Source: JAUCQB01 sp964586235
GTDB lineage: Bacteria; Planctomycetota; Phycisphaerae; UBA1845; PWPN01
Reading direction: 5' to 3'
DNA length: 64,000 nt
Assembly: GCA_964586235.1 (NCBI GenBank)
Contig: CAZPIO010000017.1
Location: 18,258 to 82,257 of the forward strand
Shown here: positions 53,993-63,115 of the stretch, piece after piece
Numbering within the stretch: position 1 is the stretch's first letter
How the letters are laid out: every line of letters starts with the position of its first letter
The notes under the pieces: model-generated
The model's database searches: none
What the model was told of the DNA's origin: nothing
The model's input: the letters and a program-made list of their open reading frames with translations, nothing else
Made by a program: the position numbers and the translations under genes

Positions 53993-56900
53993 TCAGTCCT
54001 CGCGGGGCTTTTCGAGCATCTCGCCGTGCCCGTGTCCTTCGTAGTGGGCGGCGAGGAACGAGATCCGGTTGAGCACCTTCTCCTGGAACACTTCCAGATA
54101 GAGATACATCACGGGGGTGATGAACAGGGTGATCAACTGGCTGACCAGCAGGCCGCCGACGACGACGAGGCCGAGGGGCTGTCGGCTGGAGCCGTCGGCG
54201 CCCCAGCCGAGAGCGATCGGCAGGGCCCCCATGACGGCGGCCATGGTGGTCATGAGGATCGGTCGGAAGCGGTCCATGCTGGCGTCGTGAATTGACTGCT
54301 CGGCGGTTTCGCCGAGGGCGACGCGCTGGATGGCGAAATCGACGATCATGATGCCGTTTTTCTTCACGATGCCCATGAGCATGAACAGGCCGACAAAGGC
54401 GTAGAGCGAGGCCTCTGCCCCGAAGATGTGAAGGGTCAGCAGGCCTCCGACCATGGCCGTGGGCAGCGTGGAGAGCACGGTGATCGGGTGGACGTAACTC
54501 TCGTAGAGGATGGCCAGGATGACGTACATGACGAAGACGGCCAGGGCGATGAGGATCGGCAGGCTGCTCATGGTCTGACGGAAGGTCAGGGCTTCGCCCT
54601 GGAAGCTGCCGCGGATGCCGGGGGGAAGGATCTCTTCTGCCACGTCCTCGACGTGCTGGATGGCGGTGCCGGTGGATATGCCAGGTATGACGTTGAAATT
54701 AATGGTGACGCTGGTGAACTGATTCAGGTGGTTGACCGCCTGCGGGCCGAGCATCGGTTCCCAGGAGGCGACGGCCGAGAGGGGGACGAGGCTCTTGCCA
54801 TCGGCGCTGCGGACGTAGAGCAACTCGAGGTTCTCCGGATGCTTGCGGCCGGAATCCTTTGCTTCCAGGATGACCTGGTACTGGTCTTCGGGTTTCTTGA
54901 TCAGGTAGAGGTAATTCTGACTATACGCGCTTCGCAGGAGCGACTCGATTGCGTTTGCGGTCACGCCGTAGCTCGAGGCCTGGTCACGGCGGATGTTGAT
55001 TTTCAGGTTGGGCGTGTTGAGGTACAGGTCGGGAACGACGGTCCTGAAGATCCTGCCCCGGTCCTGGGCGAGCCTGTCGACCAGTTTCGTGCCTGTTTCA
55101 TAGACCTCCTCGGGGTTGATGCCGGAGATCGAGTAGGAGAACTGGCCGGTGTGTGTGGAACCCGCCCCGGTCGAGATCTGCAGGACGGGGTACGGCTGGA
55201 TGGCGGCCACGACGCCCGGGCAGGCCTCGGCGACGGCCTGCTGCAATTGGGCGGTAACCTCCTCGATGGGCGGGCGCTCGCCGGCATCTTTGAGGAACAC
55301 TCTGCAGCGGGCGAAGTTGGAGGGCAGGACGGTGCTCAAGCCGGCGACGGTGAAGGTCATGTCGACGGCCGGGTGGGCGCGAATGGCGGCCTCGGCCCGC
55401 TCCTGGATCTCGTGCATCTTCTCGGGCGAGTTGCCCTCGGGGGCGATCAGGGAGCCCTGGATGCAGGAGGTGTCACCGACCGGGAGGAAGGAGCGCGGGA
55501 TGACATTAAACAGGTGCCAGGTTCCGTAGAGGCAGGCGGCCAGGATGCAGAGTGATATCCAGCGGTGCCGCAGGAAGAACCACAGGGCATGGCCGTAGGC
55601 AGCGAGCACCCGTTTCTCGACTCCGCCGATGACCCGCTCGACCAGGGTTCTGCGGAAGCCCTGGCCTCGCTGCTTGAGCGTGCGAGCGCACATCAGCGGG
55701 GTGAGCGTCAAGGACACGATGCCGCTGGCCAGGATCGCAACGACGATGGTGACGGCGAACTCGCGGAAGATGCGGCCCATGAGTCCGCTCATGAACAACA
55801 GTGGCAGAAACACCGCGGCCAGCGAGAGGGTCATGGACAGGATGGTGAAGCTGATCTCCTTGGCGCTGTTGATCGCCGCCTGCATGGGTCTTTCGCCGTA
55901 CCGCTCCATCCTTCTGACGGTGTTCTCGAGGAACACGATCGCATCATCGACCAAAAAGCCGATCGCCAGAGTCAAGGCCATCAGCGAGAGGTTGTCCAGG
56001 CTGTAACCCAGCGCGTTCATCACGATGAAGGTGAGCAGGAGCGACAGCGGGAGGGCGACGACCGGTATGAGCGTGTCGGTTGCCCGACCCAGGAACATGT
56101 AGATCACGAGCACGACCAGGACGAAGGCAATGAACAGCGTCTCCTTGACGTCGTTGATGTTGCGGACGATGGTGGCCGAGCGGTCGTACATGGGCACGAT
56201 GAAAATGGATCCGGGCAATTGCTGGGTGATGGAGGGCAGCAGGTCCCTGATGGACCGGACGACCTCGACCGCGTTGGAGCCCGCCTGACGGAACACGGCC
56301 ATGACCACGGTGGCCTCGGGGACCACGCCGTCTCGCAGCCCGTACTGCGGGGCGAGTTCGGGTCGCAGCCACATGCGCATGTTGACCCGTTCATCCTGGA
56401 CGCTGTCGTAGACGTCGGCCACATCCTTGAGGTAGATGGGCGAGCTGTCGCGCACGCCGATGATGAGGTTTCTGTAGGCCTCGGCGTTGTCGAGCTGACC
56501 CTGCGGCTGGAGCAGGAAGGTGCGGGTGGGTCCGTCGAACTGGCCGGCTCCCTGATAGCTCGTCCCCTGGACAATGGCGCCCGCCAGGTCATCGATCGAC
56601 ATATCGCGGGCGGCCAGTGCCGAGGGGTCGGCCTTGACTCGCACGGCCGACTTGGTGCCGTAGATGGTGACCTGGCTGACCCCGCTGAGGATGCTGATCT
56701 GCTGGCCGACCTCGGTGTTGGCGAGGTCATAAACCTGCCCCTGGGTCATGCTGTCGCTGGCCAGGGCGAGGTAGAGGATGGGTTGATCGTTCGGGTTGGT
56801 CTTGGTGAAGGTAGGCGGGGCCGGCAGGTCGAAGGGCAGGCTGCCGGTCGCGCGGGTGATCGCGGCCTGGACGTCGGTGGCGGCAGCCTCGATGCTCTTG

Positions 56901-57193
56901 GAGAGGGCAAACTGGAGCGTCATGGTACAGAAGCCCTGCGAACTGCGGCTGGTGATCAGTTCGAGGCCGGGAATTTGCATGAACTGCCGCTCGAGCGGGG
57001 TGGCTATGGAGGAGGCGACGGTCTCGGGGCTGGCCCCGGGATACGAGCACCGGATCTGGATGACCGGATAGTCCACGGCCGGCAGGTCGTTGACGGGCAG
57101 TTGGAAATAAGCGAGGACGCCAAAGAGGACAGCCGACGCGGTCAGAACCGCGGTCATGACAGGTCGGCGGATGAAACGTTCAGAGAGGTTCAC
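53993..57193 (-). CDS. RND efflux pump inner-membrane transporter (MdtB/MdtC-like)
   Basis: The product has 1066 residues, the normal RND length. Signatures are the N-terminal FIRRPVMTAVLTASAVLFGVLAYFQLPVNDLP, the TM4 acidic pair in GFLVDDAIVFLENTVRRME, and the two-fold repeated porter and membrane domains. It exports drugs or other hydrophobic compounds with protons, together with the adaptor encoded 24 bp upstream. No TolC-type outer-membrane partner is in the window. Confidence 0.93.
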   Translation of the reverse strand: MNLSERFIRRPVMTAVLTASAVLFGVLAYFQLPVNDLPAVDYPVIQIRCSYPGASPETVASSIATPLERQFMQIPGLELITSRSSQGFCTMTLQFALSKSIEAAATDVQAAITRATGSLPFDLPAPPTFTKTNPNDQPILYLALASDSMTQGQVYDLANTEVGQQISILSGVSQVTIYGTKSAVRVKADPSALAARDMSIDDLAGAIVQGTSYQGAGQFDGPTRTFLLQPQGQLDNAEAYRNLIIGVRDSSPIYLKDVADVYDSVQDERVNMRMWLRPELAPQYGLRDGVVPEATVVMAVFRQAGSNAVEVVRSIRDLLPSITQQLPGSIFIVPMYDRSATIVRNINDVKETLFIAFVLVVLVIYMFLGRATDTLIPVVALPLSLLLTFIVMNALGYSLDNLSLMALTLAIGFLVDDAIVFLENTVRRMERYGERPMQAAINSAKEISFTILSMTLSLAAVFLPLLFMSGLMGRIFREFAVTIVVAILASGIVSLTLTPLMCARTLKQRGQGFRRTLVERVIGGVEKRVLAAYGHALWFFLRHRWISLCILAACLYGTWHLFNVIPRSFLPVGDTSCIQGSLIAPEGNSPEKMHEIQERAEAAIRAHPAVDMTFTVAGLSTVLPSNFARCRVFLKDAGERPPIEEVTAQLQQAVAEACPGVVAAIQPYPVLQISTGAGSTHTGQFSYSISGINPEEVYETGTKLVDRLAQDRGRIFRTVVPDLYLNTPNLKINIRRDQASSYGVTANAIESLLRSAYSQNYLYLIKKPEDQYQVILEAKDSGRKHPENLELLYVRSADGKSLVPLSAVASWEPMLGPQAVNHLNQFTSVTINFNVIPGISTGTAIQHVEDVAEEILPPGIRGSFQGEALTFRQTMSSLPILIALAVFVMYVILAILYESYVHPITVLSTLPTAMVGGLLTLHIFGAEASLYAFVGLFMLMGIVKKNGIMIVDFAIQRVALGETAEQSIHDASMDRFRPILMTTMAAVMGALPIALGWGADGSSRQPLGLVVVGGLLVSQLITLFITPVMYLYLEVFQEKVLNRISFLAAHYEGHGHGEMLEKPRED

Positions 57194-57217
57194 GGCTGAG
57201 TGTCTCTCGTAAGGGAA

Positions 57218-58522
57218 TCACTTGCCCGCAAGCGAGTTCACTCTCCCGGGCGGCGCGGGCTTGTTGCCGCTCGGGGGGGCGTTTGCGACGACGACCTTGC
57301 CGTTTGGCGTGACGGACGTGTGGCCGCTGATGATCACCCGCTCACCGGGCTTGACGCCGCTCTCGACGACGATCAGTTCACCCTGACGCTGGCCCGGGAC
57401 AATCGGTCGCAGTTGCGCGGTGCTGTCCGGTTTGACTACATACACGTAGGGCCCTTGCTGGCTGAGTTGCTGAGCGACGGCGGGAATGAGGACCGCGTCT
57501 TTCTTGGTTGCGAGCACGAGTCGGACTTTCACGAACTGTCCCGGCCACAAGGAATGGTCGCTGTTGGGCACCGTGGCCCGAAACCGGACCCTGCCGGTAT
57601 TCTTGTTCACCGTATTGTCCAGGAAGGTGAGCTTCCCCACCTGCGGCACGGGACCGGGGGTGGCCGGGCGGGTTGCCGCGGCTGAAGCGCTCAACGCGGC
57701 CAGAATGCGAGGAGACTGTTCCGGGAGACTGACCTCAATCCTGAGGTTTTCCGCGGCCTTGCCGAGATCGAGGCCTCTGGCGAAGAGCTGCTGCCTCACC
57801 GTGGCCAGGTCGTTCTCGGCGATGGTGAATTCGGCGTAAATGGGGTCCAACTGCTGGACGACGAGCATCGGGGCATCGTTGTCCTTCACCACGTTGCCCG
57901 CGTCGACCAGCACGATCCCCGCGCGGCCGTCGAGGGGTGAGTAAATCCTGGTGTACTCGAGGTTCAACCTGGCCAGTTCAATCGCCGCCTGGGCGGCGGC
58001 CACCTGGGCTTCGGCGACGCTGACGGCGTTTTTCTTCTGGTCGAAGTCTTGGCGGCTGACCACGGAGGGCGGCAGGTCGCGGACTCTGGCGAAATCGGCC
58101 TCCGCGAAGGTCAACTGCGCTTTGCTCTGGAGCAGGACCGCCTCAGCCTGCTGCAGGGCGGCCTGATAGGGTCGGGGATCGATCTCGAAGAGCAGTTGTC
58201 CATTGGTGACGTACGCGCCGTCGTCCACATGAACGGCAACAACCTTGCCCCCGACCTGGGGCACGATGGACACGAGCTCCATCGTCACCATGTTGCCGAT
58301 TTCGTCGAGGTAAACCGGGACGTCGTGGGCTTGGGCGGTTGCAGTGGTCACAACGGCGGGCGGGCGTTCGGGCATCCGGGGCTTCTGGGAGTTCTCGCGC
58401 TTGCACCCGCCGGATGCGCAGAGCATCGCGGCCGTGACAAGCCAGGCCCCAGAGCAGCCTGCGATAAAGTTCGGGGACCGCGGCGCCGGGCTGCCTGACA
58501 ATCTTGCTCTCTGCGGATTCAC
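57218..58522 (-). CDS. RND efflux periplasmic adaptor (membrane fusion protein)
   Basis: The product has 434 residues from a GTG start with GGAG six bases upstream. The N-terminal signal ends near GGCKRE, possibly a lipoprotein site. The body has the HlyD/AcrA layout: a lipoyl half-motif (GKVVAVHVDDGAYVTNGQLLFEIDPRPYQAAL), a coiled-coil hairpin (about 110-190), the second half-motif and beta-barrel domains ending VKPGERVIISGHTSV. It links the RND pump to an outer-membrane channel. It is 24 bp ahead of the pump gene and 76 bp behind the TetR gene, and all are on the same strand. Confidence 0.92.
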   Translation of the reverse strand: MNPQRARLSGSPAPRSPNFIAGCSGAWLVTAAMLCASGGCKRENSQKPRMPERPPAVVTTATAQAHDVPVYLDEIGNMVTMELVSIVPQVGGKVVAVHVDDGAYVTNGQLLFEIDPRPYQAALQQAEAVLLQSKAQLTFAEADFARVRDLPPSVVSRQDFDQKKNAVSVAEAQVAAAQAAIELARLNLEYTRIYSPLDGRAGIVLVDAGNVVKDNDAPMLVVQQLDPIYAEFTIAENDLATVRQQLFARGLDLGKAAENLRIEVSLPEQSPRILAALSASAAATRPATPGPVPQVGKLTFLDNTVNKNTGRVRFRATVPNSDHSLWPGQFVKVRLVLATKKDAVLIPAVAQQLSQQGPYVYVVKPDSTAQLRPIVPGQRQGELIVVESGVKPGERVIISGHTSVTPNGKVVVANAPPSGNKPAPPGRVNSLAGK

Positions 58523-58598
58523 GTTGGCTCCAAGTCACTTGTGGTGGGCATCATCCGGGCGGCGGCCGGGAAAGCGGGGTTCGAGAAGGTTGTTCCGT

Positions 58599-59165
58599 TC
58601 ACTTCCCGACCCTCGTCATCGAAATCAGTTGGTCGATCACTCTATCGCGCAATTCGCCCTGCGGCACGGGCAGGCCGAGCAGACGGCAGAGGCACAGCCC
58701 GTCGATTGCCAGCCTGACGATGGTGGCCGTCGCCGGATCGAGGCCGTCGGACTCCAGGCGGGCCTGCCACTGGGCCAGACGCTGGCGGAAGGGGTCGAGA
58801 TACTGAGGGTCCGTGCCCGCGGCGGCGAGCAGGGCGGTGTGGACGGGCTGGGCCTGGGGGTCAAGTGAGTCGATCCCCGTGGCCAGGTAAGCCCGAGTGA
58901 ACACGCCGGGTCCCCCGCCATCCCTCCCGATCGCCTTGGCTTGCTCGGCCTCGCACCGGCAGGCCAGCCGTTCAACAATCCCCGTGACCAAGGCGGACTT
59001 CGACGGGAAGTGGTAGAGCAACCCGCCTTTGCTGACCCCCGCCCTCCGGGCGACCGCGTCCAGCGTCAGGTTCTGAACGCCGTCTTGGGCAACAACCTCT
59101 TCCGCGGCATTCAACAACCGGTCACGCATGGGTACTGCATCAGTAGCCGTGGAGCCAGGACTCAT
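58599..59165 (-). CDS. TetR/AcrR-family transcriptional repressor
   Basis: The product has 188 residues. The N-terminal helix-turn-helix (LLNAAEEVVAQDGVQNLTLDAVARRAGVSKGGLLYHFPSKSAL) is typical of the family; the C-terminal ligand domain is of the TetR_C_6-like kind. The ATG at 59165 is chosen since the frame upstream lies in the next gene. A perfect palindromic site lies 10 bp before the start. It is the first gene of the efflux operon, so repression of itself and of the pump is the simple model. Confidence 0.9.
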   Translation of the reverse strand: MSPGSTATDAVPMRDRLLNAAEEVVAQDGVQNLTLDAVARRAGVSKGGLLYHFPSKSALVTGIVERLACRCEAEQAKAIGRDGGGPGVFTRAYLATGIDSLDPQAQPVHTALLAAAGTDPQYLDPFRQRLAQWQARLESDGLDPATATIVRLAIDGLCLCRLLGLPVPQGELRDRVIDQLISMTRVGK

Positions 59166-59175
59166 GCGCTTACTA

Positions 59176-59191
59176 TACCGTCTGGACGGTA
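59176..59191. promoter_or_regulatory. Palindromic TetR operator TACCGTC-TG-GACGGTA
   Basis: The 7-bp arms are perfect inverted copies around a 2-bp centre, in the gap between the TetR gene and the divergently unrelated ClpP/NfeD-like gene. The length and placement fit a TetR dimer site overlapping the operon promoter. Confidence 0.7.
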
Positions 59192-59212
59192 CAGGGGCAA
59201 GAATGCGGCCGG

Positions 59213-60661
59213 CTACTCTCCGATCCGGAACTGTCCGCGGCGGAGCATTTCGAGCTTGACGTTCACGTCCTCCAGCATGAGCGGGAGATCGGTTTCCTTG
59301 AAAGTCGGGGAGAGGCCCAGCGTCACGGCCTCCTTGTCGAGGCTCATCATGGATTTGATGCCGTTGGCGGCGCGGCCCAGGAAGTGCGCGCAGGCCTCGG
59401 AGCGGCTGCGCCAACGGGCCTGCGAGTCGGGCGTCCAGATCTGCGAGTCCCACTGGGTGCCGGGGTCCATTCCCCAGGTCACGTACATGGACAGCGTCTT
59501 GTAGGAGGCGTCGGTTGGGTTCCAGGTGGCGGCCTGCTTGAGGTTGGACTCGATGGCTTTTTTGGTGATGTCGCGCATGCGGATGTTACGGCTGACGTTG
59601 TCCTCGAACTTGGCCTGGGCGGCGGAGGCTTTCTGGCGGTGAAGGCCGGCGATCTTGCTGACCATGTCCCGGCCGTAGGTGCTCTCTTCCTTCCAGTTGG
59701 GCAGGTCGAGGAGCTTGCCCAGGGCATCCGGGCCGCCTTCGATCGTCGGCAGGCCCAGCCTGGTGGCCTGCTCGTAGTTCAGCACCAGGACCGTCTCCGG
59801 CGTGTCCTGGAAAATCAGCTTGTCGGCCGGCACGTCCCTGGGGGCAACGCGGTCCATGACCACTTTGCCGTTCGGGTCCAGCCAGGCGGCGAGCGATTCG
59901 GTCGGGTCGACCATTGCCCGGATGACATCGCCCTTGCGGCCTCGCTTGCGGGCGGCCTCGGCGAGATCGTCGGCGATCTGTGCCCGGACCACGGCTTCAT
60001 CCTTCTTGGCGAACTTGGCGGGCAGGTTTTCCATCTTCTGGTCCAATCCGCCTACGACGGCCCCGGGCAGGAGGTGGATGGTCTCGCACATGAAGGGCAC
60101 GATGATCGCTTCGCCGGTGCAGTTGCGGATGATCGCGTGATAGGAAAGGTCTGCGCTGAAATCGCGCAGGACGCGGGCGAGGATGCCGGCCTCGTCGAGC
60201 GCGCCGCCGTTGCTGTCCACGGTGAAGACGATGTGCCTGACCTTTCGCCCTCGGGCGTAGAACAGGGATGAACGAACCGCCTGGGCGAAGACCTGCTCCT
60301 TGAATCGCCCGACGATCGGTATTTCCAGGTAGAGCGTTGGCTCGCCGGTCGGGGCCTGCGTGGCGGAAGACGGATCGCTCTCGGCGCCCTCGAAGAAGCC
60401 GGCGGGCAGGGCCTTCTTCTCGAGCGACTTGACGTCCGAGCGTTTGAATGACAGCTTGGCCCGGATGCCGGAGATGAGCGTATCGAACTGGACCTTGTCG
60501 CTTTGGTCAGAGAGCGTCTGGCCCTCAAACAACCGGCCGTCGTTGAGCGTGATGACGTCGGCCCGGACGACGGGCGACCACAGGAGCATCGTTACGGCAA
60601 GCGCGAGGCTCGCAGGAAGACGAAGGATCAGAGGGCAGGATCGAGATTGGCTTTGGTGCAT
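59213..60661 (-). CDS. Exported ClpP/NfeD-type crotonase-fold protein, probably inactive as serine protease
   Basis: The product has 482 residues with a signal peptide (to about residue 34). The region about 35-75 resembles a small beta domain (DVITLNDGRLFEGQTL). Residues about 108-320 have the SppA/NfeD ClpP-like fold: HIVFTVDSNGGALDEAGILARVL and EAIIVPFMCETIHLLPGAVVGG. The place where NfeD and SppA carry the catalytic Ser (A-S-A/G-G) reads CTGEAIIVP, so the nucleophile seems lost. The C-terminal half is helical, without motifs. A role in envelope quality control is inference. Confidence 0.65.
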   Translation of the reverse strand: MHQSQSRSCPLILRLPASLALAVTMLLWSPVVRADVITLNDGRLFEGQTLSDQSDKVQFDTLISGIRAKLSFKRSDVKSLEKKALPAGFFEGAESDPSSATQAPTGEPTLYLEIPIVGRFKEQVFAQAVRSSLFYARGRKVRHIVFTVDSNGGALDEAGILARVLRDFSADLSYHAIIRNCTGEAIIVPFMCETIHLLPGAVVGGLDQKMENLPAKFAKKDEAVVRAQIADDLAEAARKRGRKGDVIRAMVDPTESLAAWLDPNGKVVMDRVAPRDVPADKLIFQDTPETVLVLNYEQATRLGLPTIEGGPDALGKLLDLPNWKEESTYGRDMVSKIAGLHRQKASAAQAKFEDNVSRNIRMRDITKKAIESNLKQAATWNPTDASYKTLSMYVTWGMDPGTQWDSQIWTPDSQARWRSRSEACAHFLGRAANGIKSMMSLDKEAVTLGLSPTFKETDLPLMLEDVNVKLEMLRRGQFRIGE

Positions 60662-60743
60662 GGGTCAGGACCTCATGAATTGTGTTGAGATGCATTTGGT
60701 CTTTCGAATCCGACGGTGCAGGATCGCCTGCATTTCGGGCGAC

Positions 60744-60772
60744 ATTATACCGCCCGGCGGGCCCCCTGCACG
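60744..60772 (-). promoter_or_regulatory. Candidate promoter of the ClpP/NfeD-like gene (GTGCAG-N17-TATAAT)
   Basis: On the - strand, a perfect TATAAT (60749-60744) has GTGCAG (60772-60767) 17 bp ahead, and lies 83 bp before the start at 60661. Confidence 0.45.
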
Positions 60773-60882
60773 CCCGCTCGGAGTGGCTCATCGATGTGTA
60801 GCCTTACTTGACTGACGGTTACGGCTGCGGCATCCTGCAATGGTTCCCGATAAGGCGGCGAGGCAGGAAAGGCAGGTAGCCC

Positions 60883-61491
60883 ATGGCGCTTCTGAAATGG
60901 TTCTGGCGAGCGGCGATTGCAGTTGCGGCAGGCGCGCTGTTTGCCCCCGTGATCATGGCGTTGGTCGTGGAGCCGTTGGCCGGATCGCAGAGGGTCTTCG
61001 CCTGGAGCTGGTTCTGGGACCAGGTGTTCGCGATGATCCCGGTGATGCTGACACCCGTACTCGTATACGGTTTGCTCACTCGCCACGGGTCATCGGAGGC
61101 CGATCGCCAATCCGGGCTGCACCGATGCGGCGCGTGCGGCCATACCTGGAAGGGGCCTCCGGAACAGTTTTGCCCCCAGTGCGGGCGGTCCTCGATGCAT
61201 TGGGCTGCTGCCTGGGGAATTGCGCTGCTGGTCGGCGAGGCAGCCGGGGTGAGCCTGGGGTGGGTGTTGATCGAACGCCAATTCTTTCGGCCGCCGTTGA
61301 CCGGCCTGGACCTGATTTCCGGCGCGATTATGGTCTTCCTGGTCGTCAGCATTCCTATTTCTCTGCACGCTTTGCTGAAGCGTCGGGACGTGGGAGGCTG
61401 GGCCGGCCGTGAGACGGTCTGCCGCAAGTGCGGGTACATCCTGCGGGGCATTACCGAGCCGCGGTGTTCGGAGTGCGGGGAGAAGATATGA
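60883..61491 (+). CDS. Membrane protein with two zinc-ribbon motifs
   Basis: The product has 202 residues. Four hydrophobic segments (about 8-30, 45-67, 107-130 and 145-167) surround a central ribbon (CGACGHTW ... CPQCG) and are followed by a C-terminal ribbon (CRKCGYILRGITEPRCSECG). The function is unknown. It is first of four adjacent small membrane proteins with the same C-terminal ribbon type, and its stop overlaps the next start in ATGA, which points to translational coupling. Confidence 0.75.
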   Translation: MALLKWFWRAAIAVAAGALFAPVIMALVVEPLAGSQRVFAWSWFWDQVFAMIPVMLTPVLVYGLLTRHGSSEADRQSGLHRCGACGHTWKGPPEQFCPQCGRSSMHWAAAWGIALLVGEAAGVSLGWVLIERQFFRPPLTGLDLISGAIMVFLVVSIPISLHALLKRRDVGGWAGRETVCRKCGYILRGITEPRCSECGEKI

Positions 61492-62006
61492 AACGCAAGG
61501 CAGTCCTGATTGTGCTTTCTGTCATATCAGCTCTCCTGGCGGCTGCAATGGCAGCCAGTTGTCTGCTTCCTCTGACAGTCTACTACCGCGAGAAGCCAAA
61601 CGCCTCCCCAAGCCTTGTGCTGGTCCAGTTGCGAGGCTTCTGTCTGGACTGTTTCATAACCTATCCTCTGGCTGATCAGTCTCGCCCACTGAGGCCAATC
61701 ACGGAGAAAACGATCATGGGGCTCATCTGGCATCGGGTGAGTGATCATCCCAGCGGTCAACAGCTTCCAGACGGAAGCTGGAAGTTCACTTCGTCGGCGG
61801 ACAAGCACGAAGTGAGTATCCAGCTATGGCCGGTGCTCTCAATCATCGCCGTTTATCCGGTGATCGTTCTTGTCCGGTACTTCGCCGTTCTGGGTGTTCC
61901 ACAGCCCGGCCACTGCCGGAACTGCGGCTACAACCTGACCGGTAATGTCAGCGGCGTGTGCCCGGAGTGCGGAGAGAGGATCGCTGGCCAGACCATTCGG
62001 AAATAA
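61488..62006 (+). CDS. Small membrane protein with C-terminal CGYNLTGNVSG zinc ribbon (1)
   Basis: The product has 172 residues. It has an N-terminal transmembrane segment (about 4-27), an external region of about 85 residues, a second transmembrane segment (about 113-135) and the terminal ribbon CRNCGYNLTGNVSGVCPECG. The start overlaps the previous stop by ATGA, with GGGGAG upstream. The function is unknown; the fold suggests a membrane-bound sensor or scaffold with a cytoplasmic metal-binding tail. Confidence 0.75.
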   Translation: MKRKAVLIVLSVISALLAAAMAASCLLPLTVYYREKPNASPSLVLVQLRGFCLDCFITYPLADQSRPLRPITEKTIMGLIWHRVSDHPSGQQLPDGSWKFTSSADKHEVSIQLWPVLSIIAVYPVIVLVRYFAVLGVPQPGHCRNCGYNLTGNVSGVCPECGERIAGQTIRK

Positions 62007-62018
62007 CAGGATTCCGGC

Positions 62019-62540
62019 ATGGCTCGATTGCGACGGAGACGGCGGATTCTGAAATGGGCGGGTTTGGGACTCTCGCTGCTCTTCGCCGTGATGTGGTGTG
62101 CTTCCATCCCTTGGGCCTGGGTCGTCGGGCGGACCTCCGGAACCAACACGACCCTGTACACGTTCCATTGCTACATCGGCGGCGGCAGCCTGGGCGCCGG
62201 CTCTGATTTCATAGCTTCGCCGATACCCTTTTCGTGGCGAGTGGCGTCGGAGGATCTGCGCCTGCGGCGAAGCCCCAGAATGGACATGCGCTGGAGGCCG
62301 TATTGGGTGCGGATAAGTAATTCTGTTCGAGTGACGCGCCGCGCCTGGCGAATCATCCTGCCGTTGTGGATTCTGTTCCTGCTCTGCGCTGCGCCGACCG
62401 CGTTTGTTTTCTGGCGTGATCGTCGACGCAGCAGGCCGGGTGATTGTCAGAAATGCGGGTATAACCTCACCGGCAACGTCAGCGGCATTTGCCCGGAGTG
62501 CGGAGAGAAGGTGGATGAACAGGTCGTTCTGAAGGGGTAG
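62019..62540 (+). CDS. Small membrane protein with C-terminal CGYNLTGNVSG zinc ribbon (2)
   Basis: The product has 173 residues. A basic start (MARLRRRRRILKWAG) leads into a transmembrane segment, then comes an external region, a second transmembrane segment (about 110-130), FWRDRRR and the ribbon CQKCGYNLTGNVSGICPECG. The N-terminus and the ribbon match the next gene closely while the middle differs, which indicates tandem paralogues. Confidence 0.72.
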   Translation: MARLRRRRRILKWAGLGLSLLFAVMWCASIPWAWVVGRTSGTNTTLYTFHCYIGGGSLGAGSDFIASPIPFSWRVASEDLRLRRSPRMDMRWRPYWVRISNSVRVTRRAWRIILPLWILFLLCAAPTAFVFWRDRRRSRPGDCQKCGYNLTGNVSGICPECGEKVDEQVVLKG

Positions 62541-62549
62541 GATGTGGGG

Positions 62550-63056
62550 ATGGCTCGATTGCGACGAAAAGGGCGGATAGTCAAATGGGCAGGATTCATT
62601 GTATCGCTGCTCATCGCTGTCGCATTTGAGCTGTCTATGGGTTGGCAGATGGAGTGTATCAGATGGGTGAAGCTAACCGGCAAGTTCGAGGGCGGGGTGA
62701 AGGTTCCTCCTGTTTTCTTTGGGCGCCTCGGCAACGGGAGCCTTCTGGTTCACCGTTATGCCGCCTGGTCTCAAGGCAACTGGACAGAGTGGTCCATGCC
62801 TCGTGCCCAGGGCTCACCAAGGTGGCTGCCGAGTTGTAGTTGTACAAGTGCGCAAGGTATTCATTTTGAGATCCCCCTGTGGATTCCATTTCTGCTCGTT
62901 GCCATGCCTACGACCCTGCTGTTTTGGCGTGACCGTCGCTGCTTTCCGCCCAGCCACTGTCAGAACTGCGGCTACAACCTCACCGGCAACGTCAGCGGTG
63001 TCTGCCCGGAGTGCGGGACGCCGACGCAGGCAGACAACGCTCAAGAGAAACTGTAG
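62550..63056 (+). CDS. Small membrane protein with C-terminal CGYNLTGNVSG zinc ribbon (3)
   Basis: The product has 168 residues. The start MARLRRKGRIVKWAG and end FWRDRRC ... CQNCGYNLTGNVSGVCPECG repeat those of the preceding paralogue. The ATG at 62550 is preferred over GTG at 62544 because it aligns with the paralogue start. The function is unknown. Confidence 0.72.
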   Translation: MARLRRKGRIVKWAGFIVSLLIAVAFELSMGWQMECIRWVKLTGKFEGGVKVPPVFFGRLGNGSLLVHRYAAWSQGNWTEWSMPRAQGSPRWLPSCSCTSAQGIHFEIPLWIPFLLVAMPTTLLFWRDRRCFPPSHCQNCGYNLTGNVSGVCPECGTPTQADNAQEKL

Positions 63057-63115
63057 CATCATCACAGAGCTGCCGGTGTGCTCTCTCGCGGCCGTAGCCG
63101 AGGAAAACGACCGGA

